The notes under the pieces were generated by a model. It searched no databases. It saw only the letters and a program-made list of their open reading frames with translations, and had not been told where the DNA came from. Shown one piece after another: positions 17,379-26,915 of a DNA stretch of 64,000 nt. Position numbers and translations under genes: made by a program. Within the stretch, counting starts at the first letter, position 1. Every line of letters starts with the position of its first letter. Origin of the DNA: Gaiellasilicea sp963806955. Its GTDB lineage: Bacteria > Actinomycetota > Thermoleophilia > Gaiellales > Gaiellaceae. The stretch is taken from positions 372,001 through 436,000 of the forward strand of contig CAWDZG010000001.1 in assembly GCA_963806955.1 (NCBI GenBank), written 5' to 3'.

Positions 17379-19517
17379 CCGTCACCACCTCCGCCGAGCG
17401 CGAGCAGAGCCGCGCGCGCTATCCCGACCAGGAGGGCTTCGTCGAGCGCGACGGCGTCCGCGTCTTCTGGGAGGCGTACGGCGACGCGCCGACGACGTTC
17501 CTGCTCTTCCCGACGTCGCCGATCTCGCACTCACGGCTCTGGAAGGCGCAGGTCCCGTACCTGTCGCGGCACTTTCGCGTGGTCACGTTCGACCCGCGTG
17601 GGAATGGGAAGTCGGATCGGCCCGACGACGCCCGCGCGTACTCGTACTGGGAAGTGATGAAGGACGGCCGCGCCGTGCTCGAGGCGACCGGCGCGCAGAC
17701 GGCGCTCCTCGGCGGCCTCTGCGACGGCGGCGGCTACGCGCTGATGCTCGCCGCGACCGACCCCGCCGTCGCGCTCGGCGTCGCGGCGATCTCGCCCTCC
17801 GTCCCCGCGGCTCACGCCGGGGCACCCGAACTACCGCCTCTATCCCTCGCTCGAGCCGCTCGACACCGACGAGGGCTGGGCCAAGTGGAACGTGCACTAC
17901 TGGCGGCGCGACTTTCGCGGCTTCCTCGAGTTCTTCTTCTCGCAGCAGCTCCCCGAGCCGCACTCGACGAAGCAGATCGAGGACGCCGTCGGCTGGGGGC
18001 TCGACGGCGGCGGCGACTCGCTCGTCCTCGCCGACGAGGAGGCACCGCCGCCGTTCGCGAGCGAGGAGGAGGCGCGCGAGCTCGTCGCCCGCGTTCGCTG
18101 CCCGGTGCTCGTCCTCCACGGCGACCTCGACAACTGCCAGACGCGCGAGCGTGCGACCGCCGTGGCGGAGCTGACCGGCGGCACGCTCGTGACGCTCGAG
18201 GGGGCGGGGCACCTGCCGCAGGCGCGCCACCCGGTCAAGGTGAACGGCCTCCTGAAGGACTTCGCCGACGAGGTCGCGCCGCCGGCGCCGAAGACGAGGA
18301 CGTGGACGCGGGCCCTGAGCCGGCGCCGCCGCGCGCTCTACGTCTCCTCGCCGATCGGGCTCGGCCACGCCCGTCGCGACGTCGCGATCGCGCAGGAGCT
18401 GCGCAAGCTCCACCCCGACCTCGAGATCGACTGGCTCGCGCAGCACCCGGTGACGACGGTGCTCGAGGCCGAGGGCGAACGGATCCACCCGGCGAGCGCG
18501 CTGCTCGCGAACGAGTCGGCCCACATCGAGTGCGAGTCCGCCGAGCACGACCTGCACGCCTTCCAGGCGATCCGGCGGATGGACGAGATCCTCGTCGCGA
18601 ACTTCATGCTCTTCCTCGACGTCGCGCGCGAGGAGCACTACGACCTCTGGATCGGCGACGAGGCGTGGGAGGTCGACTACTTCCTGCACGAGAACCCGGA
18701 GCTGAAGTCGGCCGCGTACGTCTGGCTGACCGACTTCGTCGGCTGGCTGCCGATGGAGGACGGCGGCGGGCACGAGGAGTTCGTGACGACCGACTACAAC
18801 GCGGAGATGATCGAGCACATCGCGCGCTTCCCTCGGATCCGCGACCGGGCCGTCTTCGTCGGCAACCCCGACGACGTCGTGCCCGACGCCTTCGGCAAGG
18901 GGCTGCCCGGGATCCGCGACTGGACGGAGCAGCACTACGACTTCGCGGGCTACGTGACCGGCTTCGAGCCCATCGCTGACCGCGAGAAGCTGCGGCACGA
19001 GCTCGGCTACCGGCCCGAGGAGCAGGTCTGCATCGTCACGGTCGGCGGCTCCGGGGTCGGCGGCGCGCTCCTGCGCCGCGTGATCGACGCCTTCCCCGAG
19101 GCGAAGCGGCACGTGCCCGAGCTGCGCATGGTCGTCGTCGCCGGCCCGCGGATCGATCCGGCGACGCTGCCCGAGCACGCGGGGCTCGAGCTCCGCGCCT
19201 ACGTCCACGACCTCTACAAGCACCTTGCCGCGTGCGACCTCGCCGTCGTCCAGGGCGGCCTGACGACGTCGATGGAGCTGACCGCCAACGGGCGGCCGTT
19301 CCTCTACTTCCCGCTGCGCCACCACTTCGAGCAGAACTTCCACGTCCGCCACCGGCTCGAGCGCTACGGCGCGGGCCGGCGGATGGACTTCGAAACCGAC
19401 GGCCCGGCGGAGATCGCGGCGGCGATCGCCGCGGAGATCGGCCGCGAGGTGGACTACCTGCCAGTCGAGTCGGACGGTGCCGCGCGCGCCGCCTCGCTGA
19501 TCGCCGAGCTGCTGTAG
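17372..19517 (+). CDS. alpha/beta-hydrolase fused to a GT-B glycosyltransferase (one frame break)
   Basis: A two-domain protein of about 715 residues. Residues 1-300 are an alpha/beta-hydrolase like the upstream gene, but the nucleophile elbow is GLCDG, with Cys117 in place of Ser. Residues from about 310 are a GT-B glycosyltransferase of the MurG/GT28 type: YVSSPIGLGHARRD at its start, VTVGGSGVGG in the middle, and the donor-site segment VVQGGLTTSMELTANGRPFLYFPL near the end. The frame changes near 17810 within the hydrolase half. The hydrolase and transferase halves are in one frame downstream of that point, so the fusion itself does not depend on the repair. Partners and substrate unknown. 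Confidence 0.78.
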
Positions 19518-20031
19518 CCGTCGAGCCAGCGCTCGACCTCGCGCGGCGACCGCAGGCCGGACGTCCGCGTACCGCGGCGAGCTCCGTCGGATAGCGGCGC
19601 CGCTTGGCGAAGTGCTGACGTAGCGCGTAGGGGAAGAGCGACGTCGCGACCCCAGAGCGCGCCGCGCAGCGTCTCGCGGTTGCCGTTCCAGAGCTCCTCT
19701 CGCCGCGCGCAGGCGACGCGCGGTGCGTCGAACGAGCCGCGGCAGCCAGACGCGGAGCGGCAGGTCGAGCCAGACGACGAGCGTCGGCGTCGCCGAGCAC
19801 GAGGTCGCCGAGCTTGCCGCGGTAGCCGCCGTCGATCACCCAGCGCGTCCGTCTGCGACGAGCGGCTCGACAGCGTGCTCGCAGCTCGTCGTCGGGCGTC
19901 TCCGTCCAGCCAGGCCCGTGCACGAGCGCGTCCAGCTCGACGAAGGGGACGTCGAGCCGCCGCGCGAGCTCGCGGCCGAGCGTCGTCTTGCCGTTCCCGC
20001 TCGCGCTCGCGACGATCGCGACACGGCTCAC
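19518..20031 (-). pseudogene. adenylate/shikimate kinase-like P-loop protein, several frame breaks
   Basis: Starts at a GTG overlapping the peptidase E stop (SRVAIVASASGNGKTTLGREL, a Walker A of the GxxGxGKT type). Recognisable pieces then lie in all three frames: WVIDGGYRGKLGDLVLGDAD, LVVWLDLPLRVWLPRLVRRT, ELWNGNRETLRGALWGRD, LFPYALRQHFAKRRRYP and RSPREVERWLDGY. This is the pattern of the small AAA/adenylate-kinase-like family (about 180 residues). At least four frame changes occur in 500 bases, more than in any other gene here, so either local sequence quality is poor or the gene is decaying. The 3' end is uncertain. Confidence 0.55.
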
Positions 20032-20688
20032 AGCGGCCGCACCTCGAGCGCCTCCTCGCCGGCGGTCGTGACGCGGTAGGCGCGAGCGCCGTCGCGCGCG
20101 CTCACGACCTCGCGCAGCTCCGTGCCGACGAAGTGCAGCCCGACTGCGTCGTCGGCCGCGTAGCCGGCGCGGCAGCGTGCCGTCGGCGACGAGCCGCGTG
20201 TAGGTCGGCCGGCGCTCGGGCTCGCCGTCGTAGTGGGGGCAGAAGCTGCCCGGGAGGAGGCCGAGGCCGCCGCCGAGGTCGCGCAGCGGGCCGAACGAGT
20301 CGGTGACCGAGTCCTCGAACCAGCAGTTCGCGCCGGCGCTCCAGCCGCCGAGGACGCCGCCGCGCGCCCAGAGGTCTCGCAACGCCTCGTCGATCCCGTG
20401 CACGCGCCAGAGCGCGAGCAGGTTCGCGGTGTTCCCGCCGCCGACGTAGACGACGTCCTGGTCGGCGATGTGCTCCGCCGGTCGCTCGGGCGTGCCGAAG
20501 AGCTCGAGGTGGCTGGGCACGCAGTCGTGCTCCCGGAACCGCTCGTAGAACCACTCGACGTCCTCCGGCCGGTGGGCGCTCGCGGTCGGAACGAAGCAGA
20601 CGCGCGGCCTGGCGCGGCCGGCGAGCTCGAGCAGCAAGGGCTCGAGCGGGGCCGGCTCGCCGCCGATGGCAAGGATCTGGCCTGGCAC
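20028..20688 (-). CDS. peptidase E-like serine peptidase, family S51 (one frame break)
   Basis: A protein of about 219 residues resembling alpha-aspartyl dipeptidase/cyanophycinase-type S51 enzymes. It starts GQILAIGGEPAPLEP; the segment VVYVGGGNTANLLALW is conserved, and the nucleophile elbow is GGWSAGANCWF. The C-terminus (GLHFVGTELREVVSARDG) is in a second frame after about 20168, where one extra base explains the shift. The GTG start is six bases from a TACACT box on this strand, giving a leaderless arrangement facing ppdK. Probably cytosolic peptide turnover. Confidence 0.8.
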
Positions 20689-20711
20689 GCAGCGAGTGTA
20701 GATTCCTGCGG
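20689..20711. promoter_or_regulatory. compact bidirectional promoter (peptidase E / ppdK)
   Basis: A 23-bp gap. AGTGTA (20695-20700) reads TACACT on the minus strand, six bases before the peptidase GTG. TAGATT (20699-20704) reads plus, seven bases before the ppdK ATG. The two boxes share the TA at 20699-20700. Confidence 0.6.
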
Positions 20712-23306
20712 ATGCGCTACGTCTACGGCTTCGACGAGGAGACCACCGGCGGCCGGGAGCTCCTCGGCGGCAAGGGGATCGGCCTCGCCGAGATGACGGC
20801 GCTCGGCGTGCCGGTCCCGGCCGGGTTCACGATCACGACCGACGCCTGCCGTGCCTACATGGCAGGCGGCGGCGAGCTGCCGGACGGGCTCGAGGCGGAG
20901 GTGGCCGAGCACATCGAGACGCTCGAGGGCAAGGCCGGCAAGCGCTTCGGCGACCCGGACGACCCGCTGCTCGTCTCCGTCCGCTCGGGCGCGGCGGTCT
21001 CGATGCCCGGGATGATGGACACGATCCTCAACCTCGGCCTCAACGACGACGCGGTCGCCGGGCTCGCGAAGACGACGGGCAACGATCGCTTCGCCTACGA
21101 CTCGTACCGGCGCCTGATCCAGATGTACGGAGAGGTCGTGGACGGCGTCGAGGGGCATCGCTTCGAGCAGGCGCTCACCGACCTCAAGCTCGCACGCGGC
21201 GTCAAGCAGGACGTCGAGCTGACCTCGGGCGATCTTGCGGAGCTGATCGAGACCTTCAAGCAGACGTATGCCGAGGAGACGGGCAGCCCCTTCCCGCAGG
21301 ACGCGCGAGCCCAGCTGGAAAAGGCCGTCCGCGCCGTCTTCGACTCGTGGAACTCGCCGCGCGCACAGGTCTACCGGCGCACCTACGAGATCCCGGACGA
21401 CATCGGCACCGCAGTCAACGTCGTCCAGATGGTCTTCGGCAACAAGGGCGACGGCTCCGGCACGGGCGTCTGCTTCACCCGTGACCCGTCCACCGGTGAG
21501 CACCGCCTCTACGGCGAGTTCCTCCAGAACGCGCAGGGCGAGGACGTCGTCGCCGGGATCCGGACGCCCGAGCCGATCGAGCGGATGAACGAGCTGCTGC
21601 CGGACGCCTACGGGCAGCTGCTCGCGACGATCGCGCGGCTCGAGGAGCACTACCGCGACATGCAGGACATCGAGTTCACCGTCGAGGAGGGGCAGCTCTT
21701 CCTGCTGCAGACGCGCACCGCGAAGCGCACCGCGGCGGCGGCGCTGCGCGCGGCGGTCGAGATGGTCGAGGAGGAGCTGATCTCGAAGGAGGAGGCGGTC
21801 GCGCGGATCGACCCCGCGCAGCTCGACCAGCTGCTGCACCCGATGATCGACCCCTCGGCCGAGGTGGAGGTCGTGGCAAAAGGCCTGAACGCCTCGCCCG
21901 GCGCGGCCTCCGGCACGATCGTCTTCGACGCCGACACCGCCGAGGAGCGCGGCAAGGCGGGGGAGAGCGTGATCCTCGTTCGCTGGGAGACGACGCCGGA
22001 CGACTTCCACGGGATGGTGCAGGCCAAGGGCATCCTCACCGCCCACGGCGGCCTCACCTCACACGCGGCCGTCGTCGCCCGCGGGATGGGAACGCCTTGC
22101 GTGACCGGCTGCGAGGCGCTCACCGTCGACGTCCAGGCGAAGACCGCGCGGCTGCCGGGCCACGAGCTGCACGAGGGCGACACGATCACGATCGACGGCG
22201 GCACCGGCGAGGTGATCGTCGGCTCCGTCCCGCTCGTGCCGCCGCAGATCAACGACGACTTCTCGGCGGTGCTCGAGTGGGCCGACGGGATCCGGCGCCT
22301 GAAGGTGCGCACGAACGCCGACACGCCCGAGGACTCCGTGAAGGCGCGCGAGTTCGGCGCCGAAGGGATCGGCCTCTGCCGGACGGAGCACATGTTCGCC
22401 GACGCGGAGCGCCTGCACCTGATGCGCGAGATGATCCTCGCCGCCGACGAGGACGGCCGCCGCAGCGCGCTCGACCGGCTGCTGCCGATCCAACAGGGCG
22501 ACTTCGAGGGGATCTTCGAGGCGATGTCGGGCCTGCCCGTGACGATCAGGTTGCTCGACTGGCCGCTGCACGAGTTCCTGCCCCCGCTGGAGGAGGAGCA
22601 GGACGAGCGCATGCGCGAGCGGATCCGCTCGCTGCAGGAGGCGAACCCGATGCTCGGCTGGCGCGCTTGCCGGCTCGGCCTCTACTTCCCCGAGATCTAC
22701 GAGATGCAGGTGCGCGCGATCGTGCGCGCCGCGATCGCAGTCCGCGCGCGCGGCGGCGAGGCGCCGCTCGTCGAGATCATGCACCCGCTCGTCGGCTTCG
22801 CCGAGGAGCTGCGCCGCCTGCGCGAGTTGACCGTCCGGGTCGCGACCGAGGAGGGCGAGCTCGAGTACCTCGTCGGCACGATGATCGAGCTGCCGCGCGC
22901 CTGCGTCCGCGCGGACGAGATCGCCGAGCACGCGGACTTCTTCTCGTTCGGCACGAACGACCTCACCCAGACGGCGCTCGGGATCTCGCGCGACGACGGC
23001 GGCCGCTTCCTCGCGAACTACCTCGAGACGGGGGTGCTCGAGCGCGATCCGTTCGAGACGATCGACCAGGACGGCGTCGGCGACCTGATGGAGATCGCCG
23101 TCGAGCGCGGCCGCCGCACGCGGCCCGACATCAAGCTGGGCATCTGCGGCGAGCACGGCGGCGAGCCGAAATCGGTCGCGTTCTGCCACCGGCTCGGGCT
23201 CGACTACGTCTCGTGCAGCCCGTACCGCGTCCCGCTCGCGCGGCTCGCCGCCGCGCAGGCCGCGCTTGCCGAGGCGGGCGTCGTCTCGGTCGCGATCGGC
23301 GGCTGA
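20712..23306 (+). CDS. ppdK: pyruvate, phosphate dikinase
   Basis: Interconverts pyruvate, ATP and phosphate with PEP, AMP and pyrophosphate. The 864 residues hold an N-terminal ATP-grasp domain (YGFDEETTGGRELLGGKG..., SVRSGAAVSMPGMMDTILNLGLN), the swivelling phosphohistidine domain with GGLTSHAAVVARGMGTPCV (about 450-470, catalytic His; the adjacent Thr/Ser is the target of the DUF299 regulator), and the PEP-utilising TIM barrel (GIGLCRTEHMF, EIMHPLVGF, SFGTNDLTQTALGISRDD). The regulator is encoded at 12415-13248. The ATG has no ribosome site and lies seven bases from TAGATT. Confidence 0.96.
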   Translation: MRYVYGFDEETTGGRELLGGKGIGLAEMTALGVPVPAGFTITTDACRAYMAGGGELPDGLEAEVAEHIETLEGKAGKRFGDPDDPLLVSVRSGAAVSMPGMMDTILNLGLNDDAVAGLAKTTGNDRFAYDSYRRLIQMYGEVVDGVEGHRFEQALTDLKLARGVKQDVELTSGDLAELIETFKQTYAEETGSPFPQDARAQLEKAVRAVFDSWNSPRAQVYRRTYEIPDDIGTAVNVVQMVFGNKGDGSGTGVCFTRDPSTGEHRLYGEFLQNAQGEDVVAGIRTPEPIERMNELLPDAYGQLLATIARLEEHYRDMQDIEFTVEEGQLFLLQTRTAKRTAAAALRAAVEMVEEELISKEEAVARIDPAQLDQLLHPMIDPSAEVEVVAKGLNASPGAASGTIVFDADTAEERGKAGESVILVRWETTPDDFHGMVQAKGILTAHGGLTSHAAVVARGMGTPCVTGCEALTVDVQAKTARLPGHELHEGDTITIDGGTGEVIVGSVPLVPPQINDDFSAVLEWADGIRRLKVRTNADTPEDSVKAREFGAEGIGLCRTEHMFADAERLHLMREMILAADEDGRRSALDRLLPIQQGDFEGIFEAMSGLPVTIRLLDWPLHEFLPPLEEEQDERMRERIRSLQEANPMLGWRACRLGLYFPEIYEMQVRAIVRAAIAVRARGGEAPLVEIMHPLVGFAEELRRLRELTVRVATEEGELEYLVGTMIELPRACVRADEIAEHADFFSFGTNDLTQTALGISRDDGGRFLANYLETGVLERDPFETIDQDGVGDLMEIAVERGRRTRPDIKLGICGEHGGEPKSVAFCHRLGLDYVSCSPYRVPLARLAAAQAALAEAGVVSVAIGG

Positions 23307-23309
23307 CGG

Positions 23310-24158
23310 CTAGGCGTAGCCGCGGACCTTCGCGTACGCGACGGCGATGCTGAGCAGTCCGATTGCGGCGATCCCGGCGTAGCCGAGCAGGTCGGCCCGC
23401 GCGGCATTGACGACGCGGCGCTGGCCGAAGCGGGAGATGACGAGGATCGCGAGCGCGCCGCCGATGAAGCCGCCGATGTGGCCGCCCTTCGAGATCCCGG
23501 GGATGAAGAGCGTGAAGGCGAAGTTGATCACGAGCAGCGGGATCACCGAGCCGCCGAAGACGTAGGTGCCCTGGCGCTCGAGCACGAGGATCGCGCCGAA
23601 GACGCCGTAGATGGCACCGGAGGCGCCGACGGTGACCGCGTTGGGCGAGGTCACCAGCGCTCCCGCGGAGCCCGCGAGCCCGGCTGCGAGGTAGAGCAGC
23701 AGGAAGCGGGAGGAGCCGAGCGCGGCCTCGAGCGGCGGGCCGAACCACCAGAGCGCGAGCATGTTCATGCCGAGGTGGATGAAGCCGTAGTGGAGAAAGG
23801 CCGCGGTGACGAGCCGCCACCACTCGCCGTCGGCGACGAGCGGGCCGAAGAGGGCGCCGTGCTCGAAGATCCAGCCACCGTTCCCCGTCACGGGCGCGCC
23901 GCCGGCGAGCTGGAGCAGGTAGATGCCGACGTTGATCCCGACGAGCGTCTTGGCGACGATCCCGGGCCTCGACGCCGTGCCGGTCTGCACGCGCTGGACG
24001 ACCCGCGCGGAGCCGGTCGCCTTGCCCGAGTGCTCCGGGCAGCGGATCCCGACAGACCCGAACGTCATGCAGTCCGGGCAGATCGGCCGGCCGCACTCGG
24101 AGCACGAGACACCCGTCTCGCGGTCCGGGTGCCGGTAGCACCTTTGCAGCTCCGCCAT
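23310..24158 (-). CDS. rhomboid-family intramembrane serine protease with N-terminal zinc finger
   Basis: 282 residues. A cytosolic B-box-like zinc finger (C7, H10, C19, C22, C27, C30) is followed by about seven membrane helices. The active site is GASGAIYG with Ser180 and HIGGF with His227; FLHYGFIHLGMNM supplies the conserved His/Asn near residues 123-132. It cleaves membrane-anchored substrates within or near the bilayer; targets are unknown. It diverges from comB across an 18-bp promoter. A TACGCT box lies seven bases before the ATG. Confidence 0.9.
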   Translation of the reverse strand: MAELQRCYRHPDRETGVSCSECGRPICPDCMTFGSVGIRCPEHSGKATGSARVVQRVQTGTASRPGIVAKTLVGINVGIYLLQLAGGAPVTGNGGWIFEHGALFGPLVADGEWWRLVTAAFLHYGFIHLGMNMLALWWFGPPLEAALGSSRFLLLYLAAGLAGSAGALVTSPNAVTVGASGAIYGVFGAILVLERQGTYVFGGSVIPLLVINFAFTLFIPGISKGGHIGGFIGGALAILVISRFGQRRVVNAARADLLGYAGIAAIGLLSIAVAYAKVRGYA

Positions 24159-24176
24159 CGCAATTAGCGTACCGGC
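24159..24176. promoter_or_regulatory. compact bidirectional promoter (rhomboid / comB)
   Basis: An 18-bp gap with the heptamer TAGCGTA (24165-24171). Plus strand: TAGCGT, six bases to the comB GTG. Minus strand: TACGCT, seven bases to the rhomboid ATG. The cleanest example of the shared -10 arrangement in this window. Confidence 0.65.
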
Positions 24177-24857
24177 GTGCGCGTCCATGTCGCCTTCACC
24201 CCGGCCGAGGCAGCGGCCGCACCGACGGCGATCGTGATCGACGTGATCCGGGCGACCTCGACGATCGCGCAGGCCCTCGCCGCCGGCTATGAGCGGGTCC
24301 TCTGCGTCGCCGAGATCGAGCAGGCGCGGGCGCTCCGCGCCGAGCTTCCCGACAGTCTGGTCGGCGGGGAGCGCGACGCCGTCCGCATCGACGGTTTCGA
24401 CGTCGGCGCCTCGCCGCGCGAGTTCCTCGAGCCGCGCGCCGGGACGCTGATCCTCTCGACCACGAACGGCACCCGCACGATCGTGGCGGCCGCCGAGCGT
24501 TGCGACGAGGTGCTGATCGGCAGCCTGCTCAACCTCGACGCGGTCGTCGCGGCGGCGCGCGAGCGTGGCGAGGACGTCGCCGTGATCTGTGCAGGCTTCG
24601 AGGGCGCCTTCGCCTTCGACGACGCCTGGTGCGCGGGGCGGTTCGTGCACGCGCTCGGCGGCGAGCGCAGCGACGCAGCGGTGGCGGCGGCGACGCTCGC
24701 CGCTGCCTACCCGGAGGCGATTGCGGGGTTGAACGCCCGCACATACGGCCCGCCGGGACTGGAAGAGGACATCGCCTTCTGCGCGCGCGAGAGCGTGCTC
24801 GACGCGGTCCCGCACCTCGCGCGGATGCGCGGCCAGGCCGCAGAGGTCACGCTGTAG
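24177..24857 (+). CDS. comB: 2-phosphosulfolactate phosphatase family protein
   Basis: A 226-residue Mg-dependent phosphatase of the ComB fold, which in methanogens dephosphorylates 2-phosphosulfolactate. Seen: AIVIDVIRATSTIAQALAAGYERV (residues 18-41), VGGERDAVRIDGFDVGASPRE, LILSTTNGTRTI and CAGFEGAFAFDDAWCAG, all family motifs. In bacteria its physiological substrate is often unclear, and no other sulfolactate gene is in this window. Leaderless GTG start facing rhomboid. It is followed two bases after the stop by a nitroreductase-type gene. Confidence 0.85.
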   Translation: MRVHVAFTPAEAAAAPTAIVIDVIRATSTIAQALAAGYERVLCVAEIEQARALRAELPDSLVGGERDAVRIDGFDVGASPREFLEPRAGTLILSTTNGTRTIVAAAERCDEVLIGSLLNLDAVVAAARERGEDVAVICAGFEGAFAFDDAWCAGRFVHALGGERSDAAVAAATLAAAYPEAIAGLNARTYGPPGLEEDIAFCARESVLDAVPHLARMRGQAAEVTL

Positions 24858-24859
24858 CG

Positions 24860-25303
24860 ATGGCCGCACGCTTTCGCCAGACCCGACTCCGCAGCCTCGG
24901 CAACCACCTGGTCGCGCCGCTCGCCTGGCTCGGGCTCGCCGGGAGCCGGACGCACGTGCTCATCGTGCGCGGGCGCAAGAGCGGCCGGCGCTACTCGACG
25001 CCCGTGCAGCTCGTGCTCGGGGACGACGGGCGGCGCTGGCTCGTCGCCCCCTACGGCGAGACCGCCTGGGTCAGGAATGCCCGCGCCGCGGGCGAGGTCG
25101 AGCTGCTGCGGGCGAGGCGGACGACCCGGCACCGGATCGAGGAGGCCGCCCCGGACGAGGCCGCACCGGTCCTGCGCGAGTACCTGCGCTCGACGCCGAT
25201 CGTGACTCCGTACTTCGATGCAGGACGCGGCGACCCGGTCGAGGCGTTCGCAGCCGAGGCAGGACTGCACCCGGTCTTCCGGCTGGTCGATCCCGGGAGC
25301 TAG
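24860..25303 (+). CDS. deazaflavin (F420)-dependent nitroreductase-family protein
   Basis: A 147-residue split-barrel protein of the Ddn/FDOR family. Seen: LIVRGRKSGRRYSTPVQLVLGDDGRRWLVAPYGETAWVRNARAAG, where G-R-K-S-G-R and the WVRN-A-AG segment are the usual F420-contact motifs. Probably uses reduced F420 on an unknown substrate. It follows comB closely on the same strand and its stop overlaps that of the convergent kinase. F420 use fits an actinobacterial host, but no F420 biosynthesis gene is seen here. Confidence 0.82.
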   Translation: MAARFRQTRLRSLGNHLVAPLAWLGLAGSRTHVLIVRGRKSGRRYSTPVQLVLGDDGRRWLVAPYGETAWVRNARAAGEVELLRARRTTRHRIEEAAPDEAAPVLREYLRSTPIVTPYFDAGRGDPVEAFAAEAGLHPVFRLVDPGS

Positions 25304-26854
25304 ACCGCCGCGGGCAGCAGCACGCGGAACGTCGAGCCGCGGCCCGGAGAGCTCTCGATGTCGATGCGGCCGCCACTCTGGCTGATCACGCCGTACGCGG
25401 TCGCGAGGCCCAGCCCGGTGCCCTTGCCCATCGCCTTCGTCGTGAAGAAAGGCTCGAAGGCGCGGCTGCGAGTCTCCTCGTCCATGCCGGAGCCGCTGTC
25501 GGCGATCTCGACGGTCACGTGGGGCAGATCGTCGATCTCGACGAGCCCCGTCGTGATCGTCAGCACGCCGCCGTCGGGCATCGCATCGCGCCCGTTCAAC
25601 GAGATGTTGAGCACGACCTGGGCGAGCTGGTCCGGGTCGGCCTCGATCGGAGGCAACTCCGGTGTCAGCGACGTCGTCAACTCGATCTCGCCGCCGATCG
25701 TGCGCGTCAGCATCGCCTCGAGCTCGCGCACCACGTCGTTCACGTCCAGCAGCTGCGGCTGGAGCACCTGCTTGCGGCTGAAGCTCAGCAGCTGGCGGGT
25801 GAGCGCGCCCGCGTGGGCCGAGGCCTTCTGGATCTGCTCGACGTCGTCGGCACGGGCGTCGCCCTCGTCGAACGACAGGGCGAGCAAGTCGGCATAGCCG
25901 CCGATCGCCGTGAGCATGTTGTTGAAATCGTGCGCGATCCCGCCGGCGAGCTGGCCGATCGCCTCCAGCTTCTGGGACTGGCGCAACTGCTCCTCCAGCC
26001 GCTTGTGCTCGGTGATGTCGAGCAGGAAGCCCTGGTAGCCGACCGTCTCCCCGTCGGCGTCGCGAACCGGTGTCGTCTGGTCGAGCACCCAGACCTCGCG
26101 GCCGTCGCGGGTGATGAAGCGGAACTCGCAGCGGCCCGGCTCGCAGTCCGCGCGCAGCCGCTGTCGTCAGCTCGCGCACGCGGTCGCGGTCGTCGGGGTG
26201 GATGCCGCCGGTGACGAGCTCCGGGTGCGCGAGCCATTCCTCGGCCGTGTAGCCGAGCAGGCCCACGATCTGCGGGCTCATGAACACCGTCCTCACCGGC
26301 TCCTGCACGCTGTTCAGGTAGGTGACGAGCGGCAGGTTCTCGATCAGGGAGCGGTAGCGATGCTCCGCCGAGCGGAGGTCGATCTCCGTCATCACCGCCG
26401 CTGCGAGGCCTTCGGCGATCTCGATCTGGGCGTCCGTCCAGGGTCGCGTGAAACGGTCGACGTTGCAGAGGACGCCGACGGTCTCACCCGTGGCGCTCGT
26501 GAGCGGCACGCCGAGATAGGCGCCGATGCCGAGCTCGTGCAGCAGCGCCTCGCTCCGGGCCAGCGGATGGGCACTCGTGTCGTCGACCGCGAGCGGTGTG
26601 CCGGACGCGACCACGTACCGGCAGATCGTCCCGGAGAGCGGGACCCGATGACCGGTCGGGATCTCGGGAAGGCCGGTGAGGCCGGTGAAGATGATCTCGT
26701 CGACCCCGGGGTCGGCGAGCGACACGAACGCCGCCGAGGAACCGAGGGCCTTCGCGGTCAGCTGGGCCAGCCGGTCGAACGTGTCGTCGTGCCCGTACCG
26801 CCGCGGAGTCAGGGCGTCGTCGGCAGAAGCGGGCTCGGGAAGGACGGTCGCCAC
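25300..26854 (-). CDS. GAF-PAS sensor histidine kinase (one frame break)
   Basis: A predicted soluble two-component sensor of about 518 residues. A GAF domain comes first (FDRLAQLTAKALGSSAAFVSLAD...GTICRYVV...AYLGVPL), then PAS (YRSLIENLPLVTYLN...PQIVGLLGYTAEEWL, GIHPDDRDRV), the dimerisation helix GGIAHDFNNMLTAIGGYADLL with the phospho-His, and the ATPase domain (NISLNGRDAMPDGG, DSGSGMDEETRSRAFEPFFTTK, GKGTGLGLATAYGV). A frame break lies near 26160 in the PAS region. No membrane helix and no response regulator nearby. The GTG at 26854 is chosen by domain position; an ATG at 26917 would run into the imuB LexA boxes. Confidence 0.82.
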
Positions 26855-26885
26855 CCACGAGTGATCGGCGGAACTGCAGTGAAGT

Positions 26886-26915
26886 TTGACAGGAACACCT
26901 GTTCGGAGATAGAAC
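26886..26915 (+). promoter_or_regulatory. sigma70-type promoter of imuB
   Basis: TTGACA (26886-26891), 18-bp spacer, TAGAAC (26910-26915), with a predicted start about 26922, four bases before the imuB ATG. Both LexA boxes fall inside or on this promoter, the expected place for SOS repression. Confidence 0.65.
26893..26904. promoter_or_regulatory. LexA (SOS) box 1
   Basis: GAACACCTGTTC, an exact GAAC-N4-GTTC match to the Gram-positive/actinobacterial LexA operator, within the spacer of the imuB promoter. Confidence 0.8.

Noticed and set aside
20028..22046. Long open frame of about 670 codons on the minus strand opposite ppdK
   Set aside because: Only its last part (after the frame break) is real, as the C-terminus of peptidase E. 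The rest is the antisense of ppdK and has the composition of a shadow frame in GC-rich DNA.
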